A stretch of DNA of 64,000 nt from Erigeron canadensis (Eukaryota > Streptophyta > Magnoliopsida > Asterales > Asteraceae): NCBI RefSeq assembly GCF_010389155.1, contig NC_057769.1, positions 10,540,735-10,604,734 on the forward strand. The letters run 5' to 3'. A model generated the notes under the pieces. That model ran no database searches, had not been told where the DNA came from, and saw only the letters and a program-made list of their open reading frames with translations. This document shows, piece after piece, positions 1 to 13,374 of the stretch. How positions within the stretch are numbered: position 1 is the stretch's first letter; every line of letters starts with the position of its first letter. The position numbers and the translations under genes are program-made.

Positions 1-250
1 AATGTAGATCCAACGGGAAACACACAAATAACCCTCACAAATTTTGGAATATGCCACCATAACCATTGGAGGCATCTTATAACTTTATTAATAGATGATC
101 TAAAAAACATAGTAATAGATGATGTTTGACATATTGTAAATTTTGAATCATATATTGTTTACAAACGTAATTTTTCTATATCTTATACATTTACAAAAAC
201 CATACATTGATTTATACAAATACGAACCACACGTAAATAGATAAAACAAC

Positions 251-3200
251 TCATACAAATTCAAACCTCATAAGAAGCATCACAGATTTGTATCTATTAC
301 CCTTTTGATCATGAAGTGGTACAGCTCGAATCCCTGACCGTAGTTCAAAAACAGGAAGACAAGTTTGTCCTCCAAAATCATCCTTTTCGCCGATGTCATA
401 TTCATGTACCTCAACCCGAAGCAATGCAAGCTCTGGAACCGTCAATGGGAACTCAAACTCTTGTTCCCATTTTGGTTGCCAGTCGTCTTGTATGATCCTC
501 GTTTTCTTCATCAATGAATCAGCTTCAACTCCAGCAATTCCAACCTAAAATGAATTGATTTTCTTATTAGTTTTGAAAGTAAATTAGGAAAAGTCAACTG
601 AGATTAGAAGATGGAAAGTCCAAGTCAACCTTGACATAGAAATCTGGTGGTGAATAAATGTCAAAATGTGTTCTTTTGAAATCCAAATGCCATCCATCCC
701 CCATGTAAACTTTAACCTGCAAAAGAATATATTTGACTACAAATAAACTCAAACTCATAATCTAGAGGTCATAAACTTGAAAGTTTGTGTTACCTTGAGA
801 GTCTTTTTTACAGGAAGTGTTGCTTTAGGATCAAAGGTCTTGTCATCGGGGCCATTTTTGAGAAACAAATCTGGTTTTTTCACATACCCACAGCCTCCGT
901 TGGCCCTGAACATTCCTTGCATCAACCACAATGACCTACCATGGGTCTGCGAAAACAAATGATATTAGTTTCTAAAAAGGTCAAAGTTTCGGGTCGTTTA
1001 ATGGGTTAAAATGGGTCATTATGAATGGGTTGACAGGTAATTTCTCATTTTCTCTGGAATTTCTCAAATGCTATTGTACAATTTATTTTTATGACCAAAA
1101 TCCTTTGCCGATATGCTTTTCACCCAAAAAGTCCAAACAATTAACTGACAAAGTCCTATATTGACCCGATATTGTCTATTCGGGCCAAACTAATATGTAT
1201 AGTAAGGTTACCAACCTGCATGTTAAATGCAACCATTTGAGCCCCATGACTCCAACCAATTAAAGGATTGTAGTTTGATGAGTCAACTCGTGATCCTTTT
1301 GGAAACACCCTTAACAAGTTCCTCTGGGTAAACCTTAAAGAAAAATCAAACCAGACTTCAGTCACTTTAACAAATCTACCATTTAATGTGTCCATATTGA
1401 AACTGTTGGTTTACCTAATAACATCGGTTGCATGATTCTCAATGGCTTTTTCAAGTCGTGTTTCCCTCAGGCTAATCCGCTTAGCTGCAGTAGGATCGTC
1501 GTGTAGCCAGTCTTTCACTCCTCCTTTTAATTTCTTTGCTTGAATTGCGATCAATTCCTTGTACTCCGGCTCCATATTTTGTTTCACAGTCTCTTCTTCA
1601 TATTGAAACTCTTCATCTTTGTGATCCTAAATGAACATGCAGCATTTTAATCAGCTAAACAACATTTAGTACGTGTGTTGGTTTAAAACCAATGTGTCGT
1701 AGTATTTATCTACGCTTGTTCAGGATTGTACAAAAATTTAAGAAATGCGTAGAGATGAATAACTATTTATACATGTTTATATATATAATTTCCAACCTCA
1801 TCTAACAATGTTTGTTTCTCGCGAGGCTCTGATAATTCCACACCCCATACATCCTCTTCAGATGAGGCTTTCATTTTCAATGAGCCTTCATCATTTTCTT
1901 TCATGCTCTTGGTGGTGTCAAGATACTCCTTTGGTGGTTTAGTGGAGACAACAATCCGTTTCTTAAGTGATTCCGGAGAAGGGAAATCTTTCATAGTGTC
2001 GGGTCCAGTGTAAGTATACAGGACATCTCCATATGTTTCCATCACCATCTAACAAAACAAGTGTAAGTTTATAACAAAGCATAAGTCATTAATGCATCAA
2101 GAACTATGGCTTCAATGCTATAAGGAATTAGCCCAAGATGAAATTTGTAAGATTTGTAACCATCAACAAACGCATACACCAACCATCAATGGATGGATTG
2201 GTATTTGGGGAAACTTGAGACTTTGAGGTCTTGGGTACAAAGAGTAAAATGCTTTCATAAATGGAGACAGAGGTTTTCCCAAAATTGATTTCCTCTAAAA
2301 TTGAAGTTCAGTATATAAAAAGGCCAAATTTGTCGTTTAAAAAAAAAAAAAAATGAATACGTCTTAAATGTATATCTTTAAATTACCTTTGCGACTTTAG
2401 CTTGAAGATCAGGAGTAAGATGATCTTCAAGAGTAAGGATGACAGGATAATCAGATGCCACAAACGCATACGTCTTAATGGCTTCTAAGCATTTGTCTAA
2501 TTTGACCGGCGCTGTTAGTGTCCTGCATTTTATGTAAACAATCAAGTTAAAGTTAAGGCTCATACAACTAGAAGACTTACCCTCATTGCTTAATTCCTAA
2601 AATGGACTCTTACATTGTTTCTAAGTATACAATAACTAAAAACGGATTAAAATTGTAATTATGGACTTGGACAGTACTAAAAATTAAGATTGTGTATTAC
2701 TTTTGTTCATCTAGTTTCAGAATAAACAGAAGGAAGGTTGCGTTACATACCCTCCATGGACGATATCAATATCATCTTTGGTAGAATTAGGCCACATATC
2801 GAGCTCAATGACTCGAACACCTCTCTTAAGGGATTCAATGATGGGCACAATGCTACAGTCACTGCTTATTTGGTTGCCTGTTAGATACGAATTGTGGCCC
2901 GTGTAGATAAAATAATGTGCCAATGGAGCCTCCATATCATGCATCACCTGTTTTTATATGTAACTATTAGTCTTCACTTATAAGGATTTAACTAAATTCA
3001 TACACATCTGTTTCAAAAGAGACTTGAACTCTGAACCAGTGGTAAACATTTTTTTTTTTTTTTGAACATTAGTGGAAAATATCTTATAATTTACAAGTAT
3101 GTGTCATTTTACCTTATATTTTGTAATTATCTGATTTTTGAAAAATGGGTATCTAACACACAATATATACATTAGTCCATAATGGGCCAATAAGGCAATA

Positions 3201-6200
3201 ACCAACCCATTGCGACTCTTATTTGAATTGTCAATACAATACGTAATTTTAATTATTTAACTTGTATATATCATTTTTTTTTTGTAAATGATTCTCCAAG
3301 ACAATAATAATCTAAGCATATGCCTAAGTCAACACAAGTGATCATTATCAATGTGTCATTATATATCAACTAGCTGGATTGTGGGAATTTAACGTTAATG
3401 TGAAAATGTCATTTGTTGGGTGTTTAACTTTTTAAAAAGGTTTACATTATGGCCCAAATAAACAATAATTAAAGGTGTTTGAAAATCATAAGAATTTGAA
3501 CATCATATGTAACATTTTAGAATTGGAGAAACAAAAGTCTCTGTTTAAAAATAACCCAAAGAATTGAAAGTATCCACCGGTCCACGTGTTTTGTTAATGC
3601 AATATCTGTATATGAGTATATCTATGTTAGAATTAGGATTAGGATTAGGATCAGAGAAAAAAAAAGTCAAATAACTTTTAACACACACATGTCAGTTTTT
3701 TTTTATTAAAATAAAGGAAAATGCTAAAAAAACGACACATTTCACAAATATATAGGTTGGTAAAACCAAACACTGGTTTTCCTTTCTCTGCACTGAAGAG
3801 TATATGCCACTTTCTTTGTCAACATAATTTTTATATAGATCTATTTTTATGATAATTACCATTAGGTTTTTTATCCTAATAATTTATTTTTCGAAGAAGA
3901 AAATAAATATATACCGTGGCAAAAAAGTTCATCTTCCTTTTATTCGATCGAATAAAATATTTCTTTATTTTTTTTTACTTAAATATTGTATTTCTTTTAC
4001 TTAATACGTGTCTTGCGATCTCTTGATGGTGGTCGTTGGGGCATCAATATATAATAGGAGTCTATGTTGAGTTCATCGCAGGGAAAATGCACTATTTGGT
4101 GAGGTTCATAAGAAAAAGAAATTGGAGGGGTTCATATCTGTGGATTAATGAAATAAAAAATAAGGTGATCGAATCTATTACTAATTTTATATTATAACTT
4201 CAATATTATTTTAAGAAAATTTAAGTGAGCCCTAGTTAAGTAGTTATAAACTTGAGAAGGTTTACAAGAGTAAAAAAGTAAATTTTTAAAAGGTAACAAA
4301 TTATAGAAAACTAATATGACGTGATGTATGATTATGGGCTTGATAAGGTCCATGACATTATGGAAGTTATTGTCTCATTTAAAGTTTATAGGAAACGTGA
4401 ATTTTAAAAATCTACATTCTATGAGTTGTCCATATATATATCAACATCCGAAATTAAATAATATATAAATAGAAGTCCCCGACGTTTTATTGGTTGACTT
4501 AAATGCACACACTATAAGTTTGGTACAACGTCATGATAAAATATTTATGAATCGAATATGATTAAATGATATGACACATAATTACTTGCTTTATAATATG
4601 TAAATAATAAGGAAAATGATACATTTTCTTAAACATTAGCCTAATAATTCTTTTAAAACTTTAAAAATATGACATTTAATATTTATTAATTCTATTTTCT
4701 AATCTTAATCTCTGATTTTGCCGAATGTATTCATCTAATAATTAAGATGATTTTTAGGGCATTATATTAAAAGGATTAATCATTTCCCAAATAATAACTT
4801 TGTACAATTGATATATTAATTTTGCAATACGTTTTGGAATTTAGTCAACCTAACATATGCTGCCTCCTTAAAACTCAGAACATAATTACTTAATTATGCC
4901 TACTTATAATAGAATCGCATTTTTTTTTTCTTCACAAAAGAGGTGTGTCATGGAGTAATATGTATAAAAATTATTATGTGATACACTAAAGTACTAAACT
5001 AACCTTTAATGGACAAAGCACTATATGTTAACTAAATGCGTAATAGCCTTTCACTAATAATTAATCATAATTACTAGTCATATAATTAAAAGACGAATAT
5101 TTAAAGGAAGAAGGTTACTTTTCAAAAAAAAAATTTAAGGAAGAAGGTGCCAGAATAACGTGTAACACATTACAATAGTCGTAAAGATTTGTTTTAAATT
5201 TCAGCCACTCGTTAGGAGTTACGAAAAAAACGTGATTACCCAATCTCACTTGTAAGTTAATCATGCATGTTATTATAATTTTTTTAATAAATAATACTCT
5301 CTTCGTCCCATTTTAATTATTCTATTTTGACTGGTCAAGTCTTTTTTTTCCTAATTTGACCATAAATATCATAAATATCTTTGTTTATGTTATATATTAT
5401 TTCTTTCCTAATTACAATAGGCTTTTGCTTTATAAAGTAGTAAAGATTTTTAAATTAATGTTAAATATATAATTTCATATCAATATATTTATCATGAAAA
5501 ATAATACACATCATCCATTAATAGATGGATTAATACTTAAATAAGACTTGAAATCTCAAGTTCTTGGAGTGGAAGCAAAATATTGCGGGGTTGGAAACAT
5601 AGAATGTTTTCTATTATCTCCAAGTTTCCATAGAAGTTGAAACAACACCGAGTTTAAAATTACCGCTTGAAAAAAAGAAATGTGTAGCCTTATTTATAAA
5701 TCATTAGACTAGCTAGACACCTAGCTACCTTAGTCCCCACCCGTCTCTGGATCTCATTTCGCATCATTCCTATCATGTCGACTATTTACGGTAGACGGAT
5801 TTAAATAAATATCTTCTAATAACTGTTTGATGGCATCTCTTTGATATATTATGTAAAACGGTGATCAATTATAAACTTAGGAGCAATTTATGATCTCAAT
5901 AGATAATATATCTTAATGTTAAATGTTATATTAAAACTATTACGATAACGTACCCTGCAAATACCTAGTATTAATTAGTAGTACAAGTATATATGATAAT
6001 AATAATATGATGATGATAATATATGAATTAGATGATCTGTCCTAATGTTGGATGTTACTCGTATATTAAAATGAAGTATTAATTTCTTAATTTGTGTTAG
6101 GTTAGGTCCCATGTTATTGTCGGTACCATGCACCACAACCCCATGTGACCCTTTACAAGTCTTTGACATCGGCGCTACTCTCAAGTCTCAACATAGAAAA

Positions 6201-7446
6201 GACCTCATTTGGAAAGATAAAATATATGAATCTTTTTATCTTTTTTGTATTGTTTTTGTTCTTTTATGTTTTGGGTTTTTATATCACCAATGTTATGACA
6301 CAAGTGCTAAACTACTAGTCGTGTATGTTCACAAGAATTTCAGAATCATGATAAAAAGCTACTATCTATTAATTCTAGAATTAGTTGTCAATTAACCTAA
6401 TTATCAATTTCCAAAACATTTAATTAAGTAATTAATCTTAATAAAAATCTCATGGTTCCATTTATTCATTAAGGATCATTTCAAATGGCCATTTAATTAA
6501 GTTCTTATGATTTATATACTAGTTTTTGAAGGTCTAATTTGTTAACAACAAGAAATAATCTTACATGTTCGATTCCTTTTTTTTAGAAAGACATAATGGA
6601 TATATGGTTAACACTTTCAACTTTGGTGCGCCCATGTCGGGTTCGAATTCTGACAACATCTTAAAGAGTTTGCTCTCTCATATGTAAATGACCGGGTATA
6701 ACGTTGCTAAAACTCCCTTAATCGCATTTACATGTAACATGATTACATGTTCTATTCCTAGCTATAAAAAGTACACATTCTTTATCATGATTAGATGTAT
6801 TCTATTTCATTAACAATTAGTGTGATCAAGACCATTTAGTTATTCAATAATAATTGTTTAAATTTCTTTATAAAAGTGATGACAAAGAAAAACATATATC
6901 TTAATATAAGTGACGACAAGACCATCGATATAGGAATACTTAATTATTTGAGTGCACTTATGAAACTCTAACCTGGTAATTAAATCGATTTAGAATTATA
7001 TATGATACTATATATCAAAAGATTTTTATTTCTTTACATCATCTAAACAAACTTCAAACTAATAAAAGTTTTCTCTTATAAAGATGATCATCAAGTAGGG
7101 TTTTATCAATATATATAAATAGTACCTTAGGAGGAAAAGGTAGAGGATGATTAGAGTCACCAAACAAGTACCGAAAAAATGCATCGAGATTCAAGACTCT
7201 CCTATGAAAGATCGGAAGGTGTTTAAGCTCTTTGATAGTAGCATCGATGATAGCCTCAGCCTCTTCTTTGGTCGCTTTATCGTCTCCTTGTACCTCGACC
7301 ATGAACCGTTGCAAATGTTCAGCAGTCATGACACCATTCTCTGCATATTGACTAAAGAGTTCCTTGACATCGGCTGGAGGACCAGCTTCGCCCATTTTGA
7401 ACCTACGCCGGAAACACCAACATACTTTGTATGTTTGCTTTGACAT
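251..7446 (-). CDS. Phosphoinositide-specific phospholipase C, plant PLC2-like, complete (9 exons)
   Basis: Predicted to hydrolyse phosphatidylinositol phosphates to diacylglycerol and a soluble inositol phosphate at the plasma membrane. Exons, in minus order: 7446-7126, 2947-2751, 2522-2387, 2048-1797, 1626-1415, 1333-1216, 946-794, 716-630 and 544-251. They join in frame with GT/AG borders to 589 aa, usual for the family. Residues 1-107 form the N-terminal EF-hand-like part and begin MSKQTYKVC, as in Arabidopsis PLC2. The X domain (about 110-250) has [13 protein letters not shown] and LEDHL. His125, Asn126, Glu155, Asp157, His171 and Glu205 are spaced almost exactly like the catalytic set of mammalian PLC-delta1. 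An acidic linker is followed by the Y domain (about 320-437, [14 protein letters not shown]) and a C2 domain (about 455-589) ending in LLMRFEFV. There is no PH domain, as is normal in plants. No break was seen. The start is the first Met matching the family. Confidence 0.93.
2948..7125 (-). other. First intron of the phospholipase C gene (4.2 kb)
   Basis: AT-rich intron between the EF-hand-like exon and the X-domain exons, far longer than the other introns. It holds no recognisable ORF. Possible insertion relics are a T-rich tract near 3050, a sequence near 5293-5335 resembling one end of a Stowaway MITE (cttcgtcccattttaatt) without a partner end, and a tRNA-like stretch near 6590-6700 with a pol III B-box-like gggttcgaattc. 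None of these has clear borders. Confidence 0.75.
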
Positions 7447-7488
7447 GTTTGAGGGTGAGAGTGACTTTGAAATTATGCTTTGTTGCGT

Positions 7489-7500
7489 GAGAATATATAG
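7489..7500 (-). promoter_or_regulatory. Possible TATA box of the phospholipase C gene
   Basis: The minus strand reads ctatatattc about 45 bases upstream of the start codon at 7446. This would give a very short 5' leader, so the main promoter may instead lie further upstream. Confidence 0.3.
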
Positions 7501-8436
7501 GGCCAAAAAGAATAATTGGTATAAGTTGAAAGGTGAAAATGATTCTAGCAATAAAAAATCATTCCAGTCAATTTGGAAATATTTAGTATGTATGTGACTA
7601 TGTGTATTATTGGGTATTCATGGGTTTCAACATAACCTAAACCTCACTTACAAATAATTCTGATATTTTATTGAAGTAAATCTTTTTATCTTTAAACATG
7701 AGTGTAACTGTTTATTTTTCATACCTTGTAAAAGACGAAATTAGATACGACCGTGGCCATTATATACTTATATTTATGATTATAAAAGATTGAAGTTATA
7801 ATCTAAACATTTGTGTAAACAAAAGCTCCAAATGCAGATATAATTTTATAAAGCAACGTAGTTTAGATCGAAAAGAGATTCTTAAAACCCAATTTGACTA
7901 GTCGGAAAAATCTAGACCTTTGAATGAAAATCAAGTGTCAAAATTTAAAATTTATCTTTAAATGTTAAACATTTAGATTTTCATTTAAGGGTTACGATCT
8001 TTTCAACTTGACTGGAATCCTTTCCGTTTAGATGAGTGGTAAACATCTTGGTTTTTGGAATCAGAAGTTCGATCCTTATCTCATGCAAAAATCAAAGGTT
8101 TTTTCTTACCATTTAGATAGAATCTGATTACCTGAAAATGGAGGTAATGTCTATCTACGTGAATGATGTCTACCATGGAGGTATTGACCCCAAAACTCGA
8201 AGAAAATGACGGCAGTGGACAAATTCTTGTTCCTTTTAACCATTATTTAATCTTATAAAACAACGAGCTAATATAACTTTTTATTATAAATTGAAATACT
8301 CAAATATTTGAATTAACGCGCAATAACAGAATATCAAACAGTTTTTTTTCTTTTTACAACTAGCTAATCAACCCGGTTCAACGTATGTAATTAAAAAGTT
8401 AAAACCAAAAAATGTATAGACTTATGTATGTAATTT
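7501..8436. other. Intergenic, no gene seen
   Basis: AT-rich sequence upstream of the phospholipase C gene. Around 8023-8110 there is a tRNA-like head (gatgagtggtaaacatcttg, then agttcgatcctta) that could be the A and B boxes of a SINE. A tail and target duplication were not found. Confidence 0.5.
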
Positions 8437-8878
8437 AAGAGAGTTCTATGTATGTCTGGTTCAACGTACCTTGTTTGTTTTTTTTGCTTGATGGGAGGGG
8501 ATTTAGGGGGGTTCTTGCACATATCGCTCGTAATTGTTGGATCCATGCTTGGTTGTATGCATATGGACATGTTTATTACATTTGCAAGTTGATGTTAATA
8601 GGTTTAAATGCCCTTTTTACCAAGTATTGTCCATTTTTCGCTAAAGTGTGTTATGTGTTCTCTGTTTTTTTTTTCTCTAATTGTAATGTAGTAAGACGAT
8701 ACTCGACCGACATGTATGGTTACTAAACTTTTTACACTCTATATCTTTTGTCTCTTTTTTGACGGAGATCCTTCTGGAAGCAGTTTCTCTATCTTCGTGT
8801 AGGGACAAAGCTGTCTACATTCTAACTCCCCCAAACCCGGCTTTTGCCGGATTGGGTATCATTGTTGTTATTGTTGTT
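8437..8878 (+). mobile_element. Short retroelement with (TTG)n tail, TS-SINE / RTE-type
   Basis: The segment is flanked by the 11-base direct repeat gtatgtaattt (8426-8436 and 8879-8889). Its 3' part contains ggaagcagtttctctatctt and then a tail of ttgttgttattgttgttgt, the 3' signature of plant TS-type SINEs and of the RTE LINEs thought to mobilise them. There is no reverse transcriptase ORF, so it is a SINE or a 5'-truncated LINE. Confidence 0.6.
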
Positions 8879-8889
8879 GTATGTAATTT

Positions 8890-9775
8890 GTTGTTGATAC
8901 ATTATAACTTTTGATATAAAGATAACAACATATTTGTAAAGATGAACATTAATATATAAACCGATTAGGTAAAAAAAAGTTAAACTAACTACCATAAATC
9001 AATGGTAGATATAGAGTTAAAAATAAAGAGCTATAATACAATCGATCATTTTTCATATTAATTTTTAAAAAAATAAGGTTACAAAAATAATATGTAAAAA
9101 AAAAGATAACATAGGGCCTAATATAAAAAAAATAGTTTTTTATAAATAAAAAAAATACTTATGATAGATTAAGAGAAAATGTTGGTATGCTATATAGGAA
9201 AATAAGTTCTAGAAACATATATTTGTTTTATTTATATATAAGAGATTCATTTTAGAGTTACATTAACTGGTTAATTATATTGGACGAATTGGAACAACAA
9301 TTATAAATAAAACATAGAACTAAAAACTAAAAATTTATATCGATAAACTCTTCATTTGTAATTTTCAAAAATAATTATAATAACTCATGTGTCTAATTAA
9401 ACATGCCTAATACATGTATAAGGATAGAATATTCTCATAACATTTATTAGTATATGTAAATATATTTTCGTATCGTAAATGATTGTAAACAAAAATAATT
9501 GGATGGTCTCTCCTGATTCCTTGTATTAATCCTTTATCTAGACTATTTTATATGTGAATTTTAATCACTTAATAATCTCTTGATTATAATAAATTTGCTT
9601 TTGACAAAACTTGAACTCGAGATCCCCTTAAAAAATGGCGACTAGTGACTACTAAGCTATTTCCTAGTAATTCATTGTATATAATTGTATTAACATAAGT
9701 GGATATCATTTTTTAACAACAAATTATAAAGTATTACTCATATTACCATATGTAAATACACTTTAGAAAACACCA
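8890..9775. other. AT-rich intergenic stretch
   Basis: No coding or repeat structure could be supported. Near 9600-9660 a sequence with aacttgaactcgagatcccc resembles a decayed pol III promoter on the minus strand. Confidence 0.5.
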
Positions 9776-9786
9776 TTGTCAAACGG

Positions 9787-10031
9787 AATTTTTTGTACGG
9801 ATATAACAATTTTCAGCCCATTCGGTGTAATTACGAACTTTCGTTTGAAAATTTGCAAAACTACAAAAACTGGTGTCTAAGACACCGGTTTTGGGTTTTA
9901 TGGACAAAGCGGTCTTGAGTCCATAAAATCCAAGATCTTAGACACCGGTTTTCATAGTTTTCCAATTTTTCAAACAAAAGTTCGTATTGCACCAAATGGG
10001 CTGAAAATTGTTGTATCCGTAAAAAAAATTC
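9787..10031. mobile_element. Foldback MITE, Mutator-like
   Basis: Nearly the whole 245 bases fold on themselves. The left arm runs from aattttttgtacggat to ccggttttgggttttatgg, and the right arm is its inverted copy. An 11-base direct repeat, ttgtcaaacgg, flanks it exactly (9776-9786 and 10032-10042). A long palindrome with a 9-11 bp target duplication fits a non-autonomous Mutator-like element. It has no ORF. Confidence 0.8.
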
Positions 10032-10709
10032 TTGTCAAACGGCATAGAAATATCATTAATCCATGTGTAAGTGCATACAGTTTCTTATTTGTTTAATACT
10101 ATAGTAGCTATACTCTCGAACCACAAGAGACAATTTTTTCCGTCGGATCCAGTAAAGATTTGATTTGTTTTGATCTACTACAAAATTTACGCGCCATTTT
10201 TACCGAATTAAGCTTATCGAGTAACAATAAGATATTTTCAACTAGCGTATGGAAAGATATATAATTATACAAGAGAAAGTACATGCGCATTGCGACAGTG
10301 AGATGGTGGAGGTGACTAGTCATAGAATGTGATAAGTCATAAGAGGTGATAGGTCATAGAGTGTGATAGACAAATGTTTTAGCCGTACAGGCTCCATCCT
10401 CGGATTTAAAATTCGTCAAAAGTATATCGAATGACCTCTCTAATGAAAGAGCATGAAATTTTAAGAATACCCATATAATTTTTAAAATTTATCGATGTAC
10501 GGTTTTTGAGATAAAAGATTTTGAATATATTAGAGGAATAAAATGATTTATGAAAGATAGAGAAAAATGAGTGGTTGACGTATGAAAAGAAAAACAAATG
10601 AATGGTTGAAATGTATATAGATGTATTATACATTATGCATTCGTAGGTGTACATTGTGAAAAGTTGAAAGTTGAAAAATTTTTGAAAAGAATAAATGCTT
10701 TATAATGTA

Positions 10710-11000
10710 GAGTTGTGATCAGAAGAAACCACAAAAAGTGGTGAAACCCAAGGGCTACATCTCAGCCCTTGGATCAAAAGCAAATCACGGCTAAGATTAA
10801 AAAAAATAACACGGAGGGGTAAATAAGTAATTTTACACATTATCTTATTCCTTTATTATTTCTTCCAAATCCAAACACACACACACACACAAAAACATAC
10901 ACAGACCTTTCTCTCTTTCTCTCTCTCTCACCACCAGTACCAGCACCATAACCACCACCACCACTACCACCACCGTGTTCAGATCACCATCACGTTCTAA
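10710..11000 (+). repeat. Left terminal inverted repeat of the palindrome-rich element
   Basis: In order it has a small hairpin (ccaagggct...agcccttgg), an aggggta block, a (CA)n run, a (CT)n run and a CCA-rich stretch. The same order occurs inverted at the other end. The CT-rich then CCACCACC composition looks like a plant 5' leader running into coding sequence, so the termini may derive from a captured gene start. Confidence 0.75.
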
Positions 11001-11129
11001 TCAGAATAGTACAGTCATCGTCGTCATCATCTTTATCATTCATCATCAATTGATCTTGAAGATGTTAATAACAATGGGGGATCTATTGAATACGAATATA
11101 TGGCTTTTTGTTATGTAAATTTGAAATAT

Positions 11130-13260
11130 TCAAATGTAATTAGATTACATGTGATTAGATCTATTCTAACATTTGAATTTGTTAAATTTTATTGGTTATT
11201 TAATTGACTTTGTTGTTTGGTATAATATTGCCTACAAAGTGTTTGATAAAATGTCTAAACCAAAGTTTCTTATATATGATTTAGTATCAAATCACATTTG
11301 ATTGAATATTGCATACAATGTGTTTGATGAAATGTCTAAACCAAAGTTTGATAATACCTTTAAAATTCCTTTATGTGCAGTCTAAATGTATATGTTTGTG
11401 TGATTTTATGTATTGAATCAAATATGATTATATAAGTTATTTGTTATTGTTTAATTTATGTTCAAAACCATATTTGATTATGTATTGACATTTTATTGAT
11501 TTCTGTTTTTGTAACTGTGTGTGTAAAATCATATTCTATTTTGTATATACATTCTATAGATTTGTGTTTTATAACTTTGTTTCTACAATCAAATTTGATT
11601 TTGTATTGAGGTTCTAGTTAACTGTGTTCTTATGCCTAGAATCAAAAATGATTTTACGCATACATTGTGAAAAACATATACAAAATTAACTATTCAAAAT
11701 CAAAAATGATTTTACGCATACATTGGAGAAAACCTATACAAAATCATATATGATTTTTTATAACACATTGAGACAAAACCAAATAAGTTCCATACAAAGA
11801 AAACCATTTAAAATCAAAAATGATTTTACGCATAGAGTGTCAAAACCCTATACAAAATCATGTATGATTTTATTCATTCATCTAGATAAAAAAAAAAAGT
11901 GAGTTCGGTATCATTAAACATATTCAAAATCATATATGATTTTGTATATGCTTCCGTACAGATAAACTTATTCAAAATCAAAGTTGATTTTAAGCATACA
12001 CTATGAAAAATTTATCAAAAATCATATATGATTTTACGTATTTTGAGACAAGACAAATGATTTCTATACAAATAAACCTATTTAAAATCAATTTTGATTT
12101 TATGCATATAGTGTGAAAAACGTGTACAATATCATATATGATTTTACGCATACATTGTCAAGAAAATACTCGTATACAAAATCATATATGATTTTGTGTA
12201 GCACATTGAGTCAACCAAATGGCTTCCTTAAAAAGATATTTATTCAAAATCATTTTTGATTTTACTCATAAAGTCTGAAAACCTATTCAAAATCAACTAT
12301 TCAAAATCAAAAATGATTTTACGCATACATTGGGGAAAAGCTATACAAAATCATATTTTGTATAGCACATGGAGACAAAACAAAATGAGTTACATACCAA
12401 GAAACCCATTTAAAAATCAAAAATGATTTTAAGCATATAGTGTGAAATACCCATATGAAATTATATTTGATTTTATTCATACATCTAGACAAAAGAAATG
12501 AGTTCGGTATCATTAAACCTATTCAAAATCAAATTTGATTTTGTATAGGTTTTTGAAACCGTATGCGTAAAATCAATTTTGATTTTGTGTAGGTTGTTTG
12601 GTATGAGCTAAATTTGTTTTGTTTAAATGTATGCATAAAATCAAATTTGATTTTGTATAACTTTGACACCATATGCATAAAATTAAATTTGATATTGAAT
12701 AGGTTTCTTGATATGGAGCTCATTTGTTTTGTCTAAATTCTCTATACATAATCAACTTTGATTCTATACATAAAGTTGTAAAAACTGAAATCCCAAAAAA
12801 TATCAACACATGATCAAATTTGATTGTAGGCATATAGTCACAAAATCAAAGTTACAAAATCAAAATATCAATACATATAATCAAATTTAATTCTAGACAT
12901 ATAGTCACAAAATCAAATTAACTATAAACTCAATACAAAATCAAATTTGATTGTCCAAACAAAGTTACAAAATCAAAATCTCTAAAATCTCTATATATAA
13001 TCAAATTCGATTCTAGACATTAAGTTGCAAATATAGAAATCACTAAAATATCAACACATAATCAAATTTGATTATAGACATATAGTTACAAACACACAAG
13101 TAACTACAAACTCAATACATAATCAAATTTGATTGCACAAACAAAGTTACAAAACACAAATTTAACAAATTCATATTTTAGAATAGATATATGTACAATC
13201 AAGTATATGATTGACTGTACAATCAGTAAATACATATATAATCAAATTTGATTTAGTACA
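11130..13260. repeat. Array of short palindromes AATCA-N-TGATT
   Basis: Dozens of near-perfect palindromes of about 16-18 bases follow one another every 30-80 bases: aaaatcatatatgatttt, aaaatcaaaaatgatttt, aaaatcaaatttgatttt and others. The arms AAATCA/TGATTT are kept while the central 4-6 bases vary. Linkers recur too (acgcatacattg; agacaaaac; ataaacctattc). No protein-coding frame is conserved across units. Confidence 0.85.
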
Positions 13261-13374
13261 TACATTTTGGTTTAGACATTTTATCAAATACTTTGTGGGC
13301 AAAACTCATATAAAAATTTTAAACAACAACAACCAAATATACAACTTCTTATCATATAAAAAACAAAAATGCTA

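Noticed and set aside
6111..6395. 94-codon open frame in the phospholipase C first intron
   Set aside because: Hydrophobic low-complexity translation from AT-rich intron sequence, with no recognised motif or conserved partner.
6590..6700. tRNA gene
   Set aside because: Only a B-box-like gggttcgaattc and a weak A box are visible. No cloverleaf can be drawn, so a decayed SINE is more likely.
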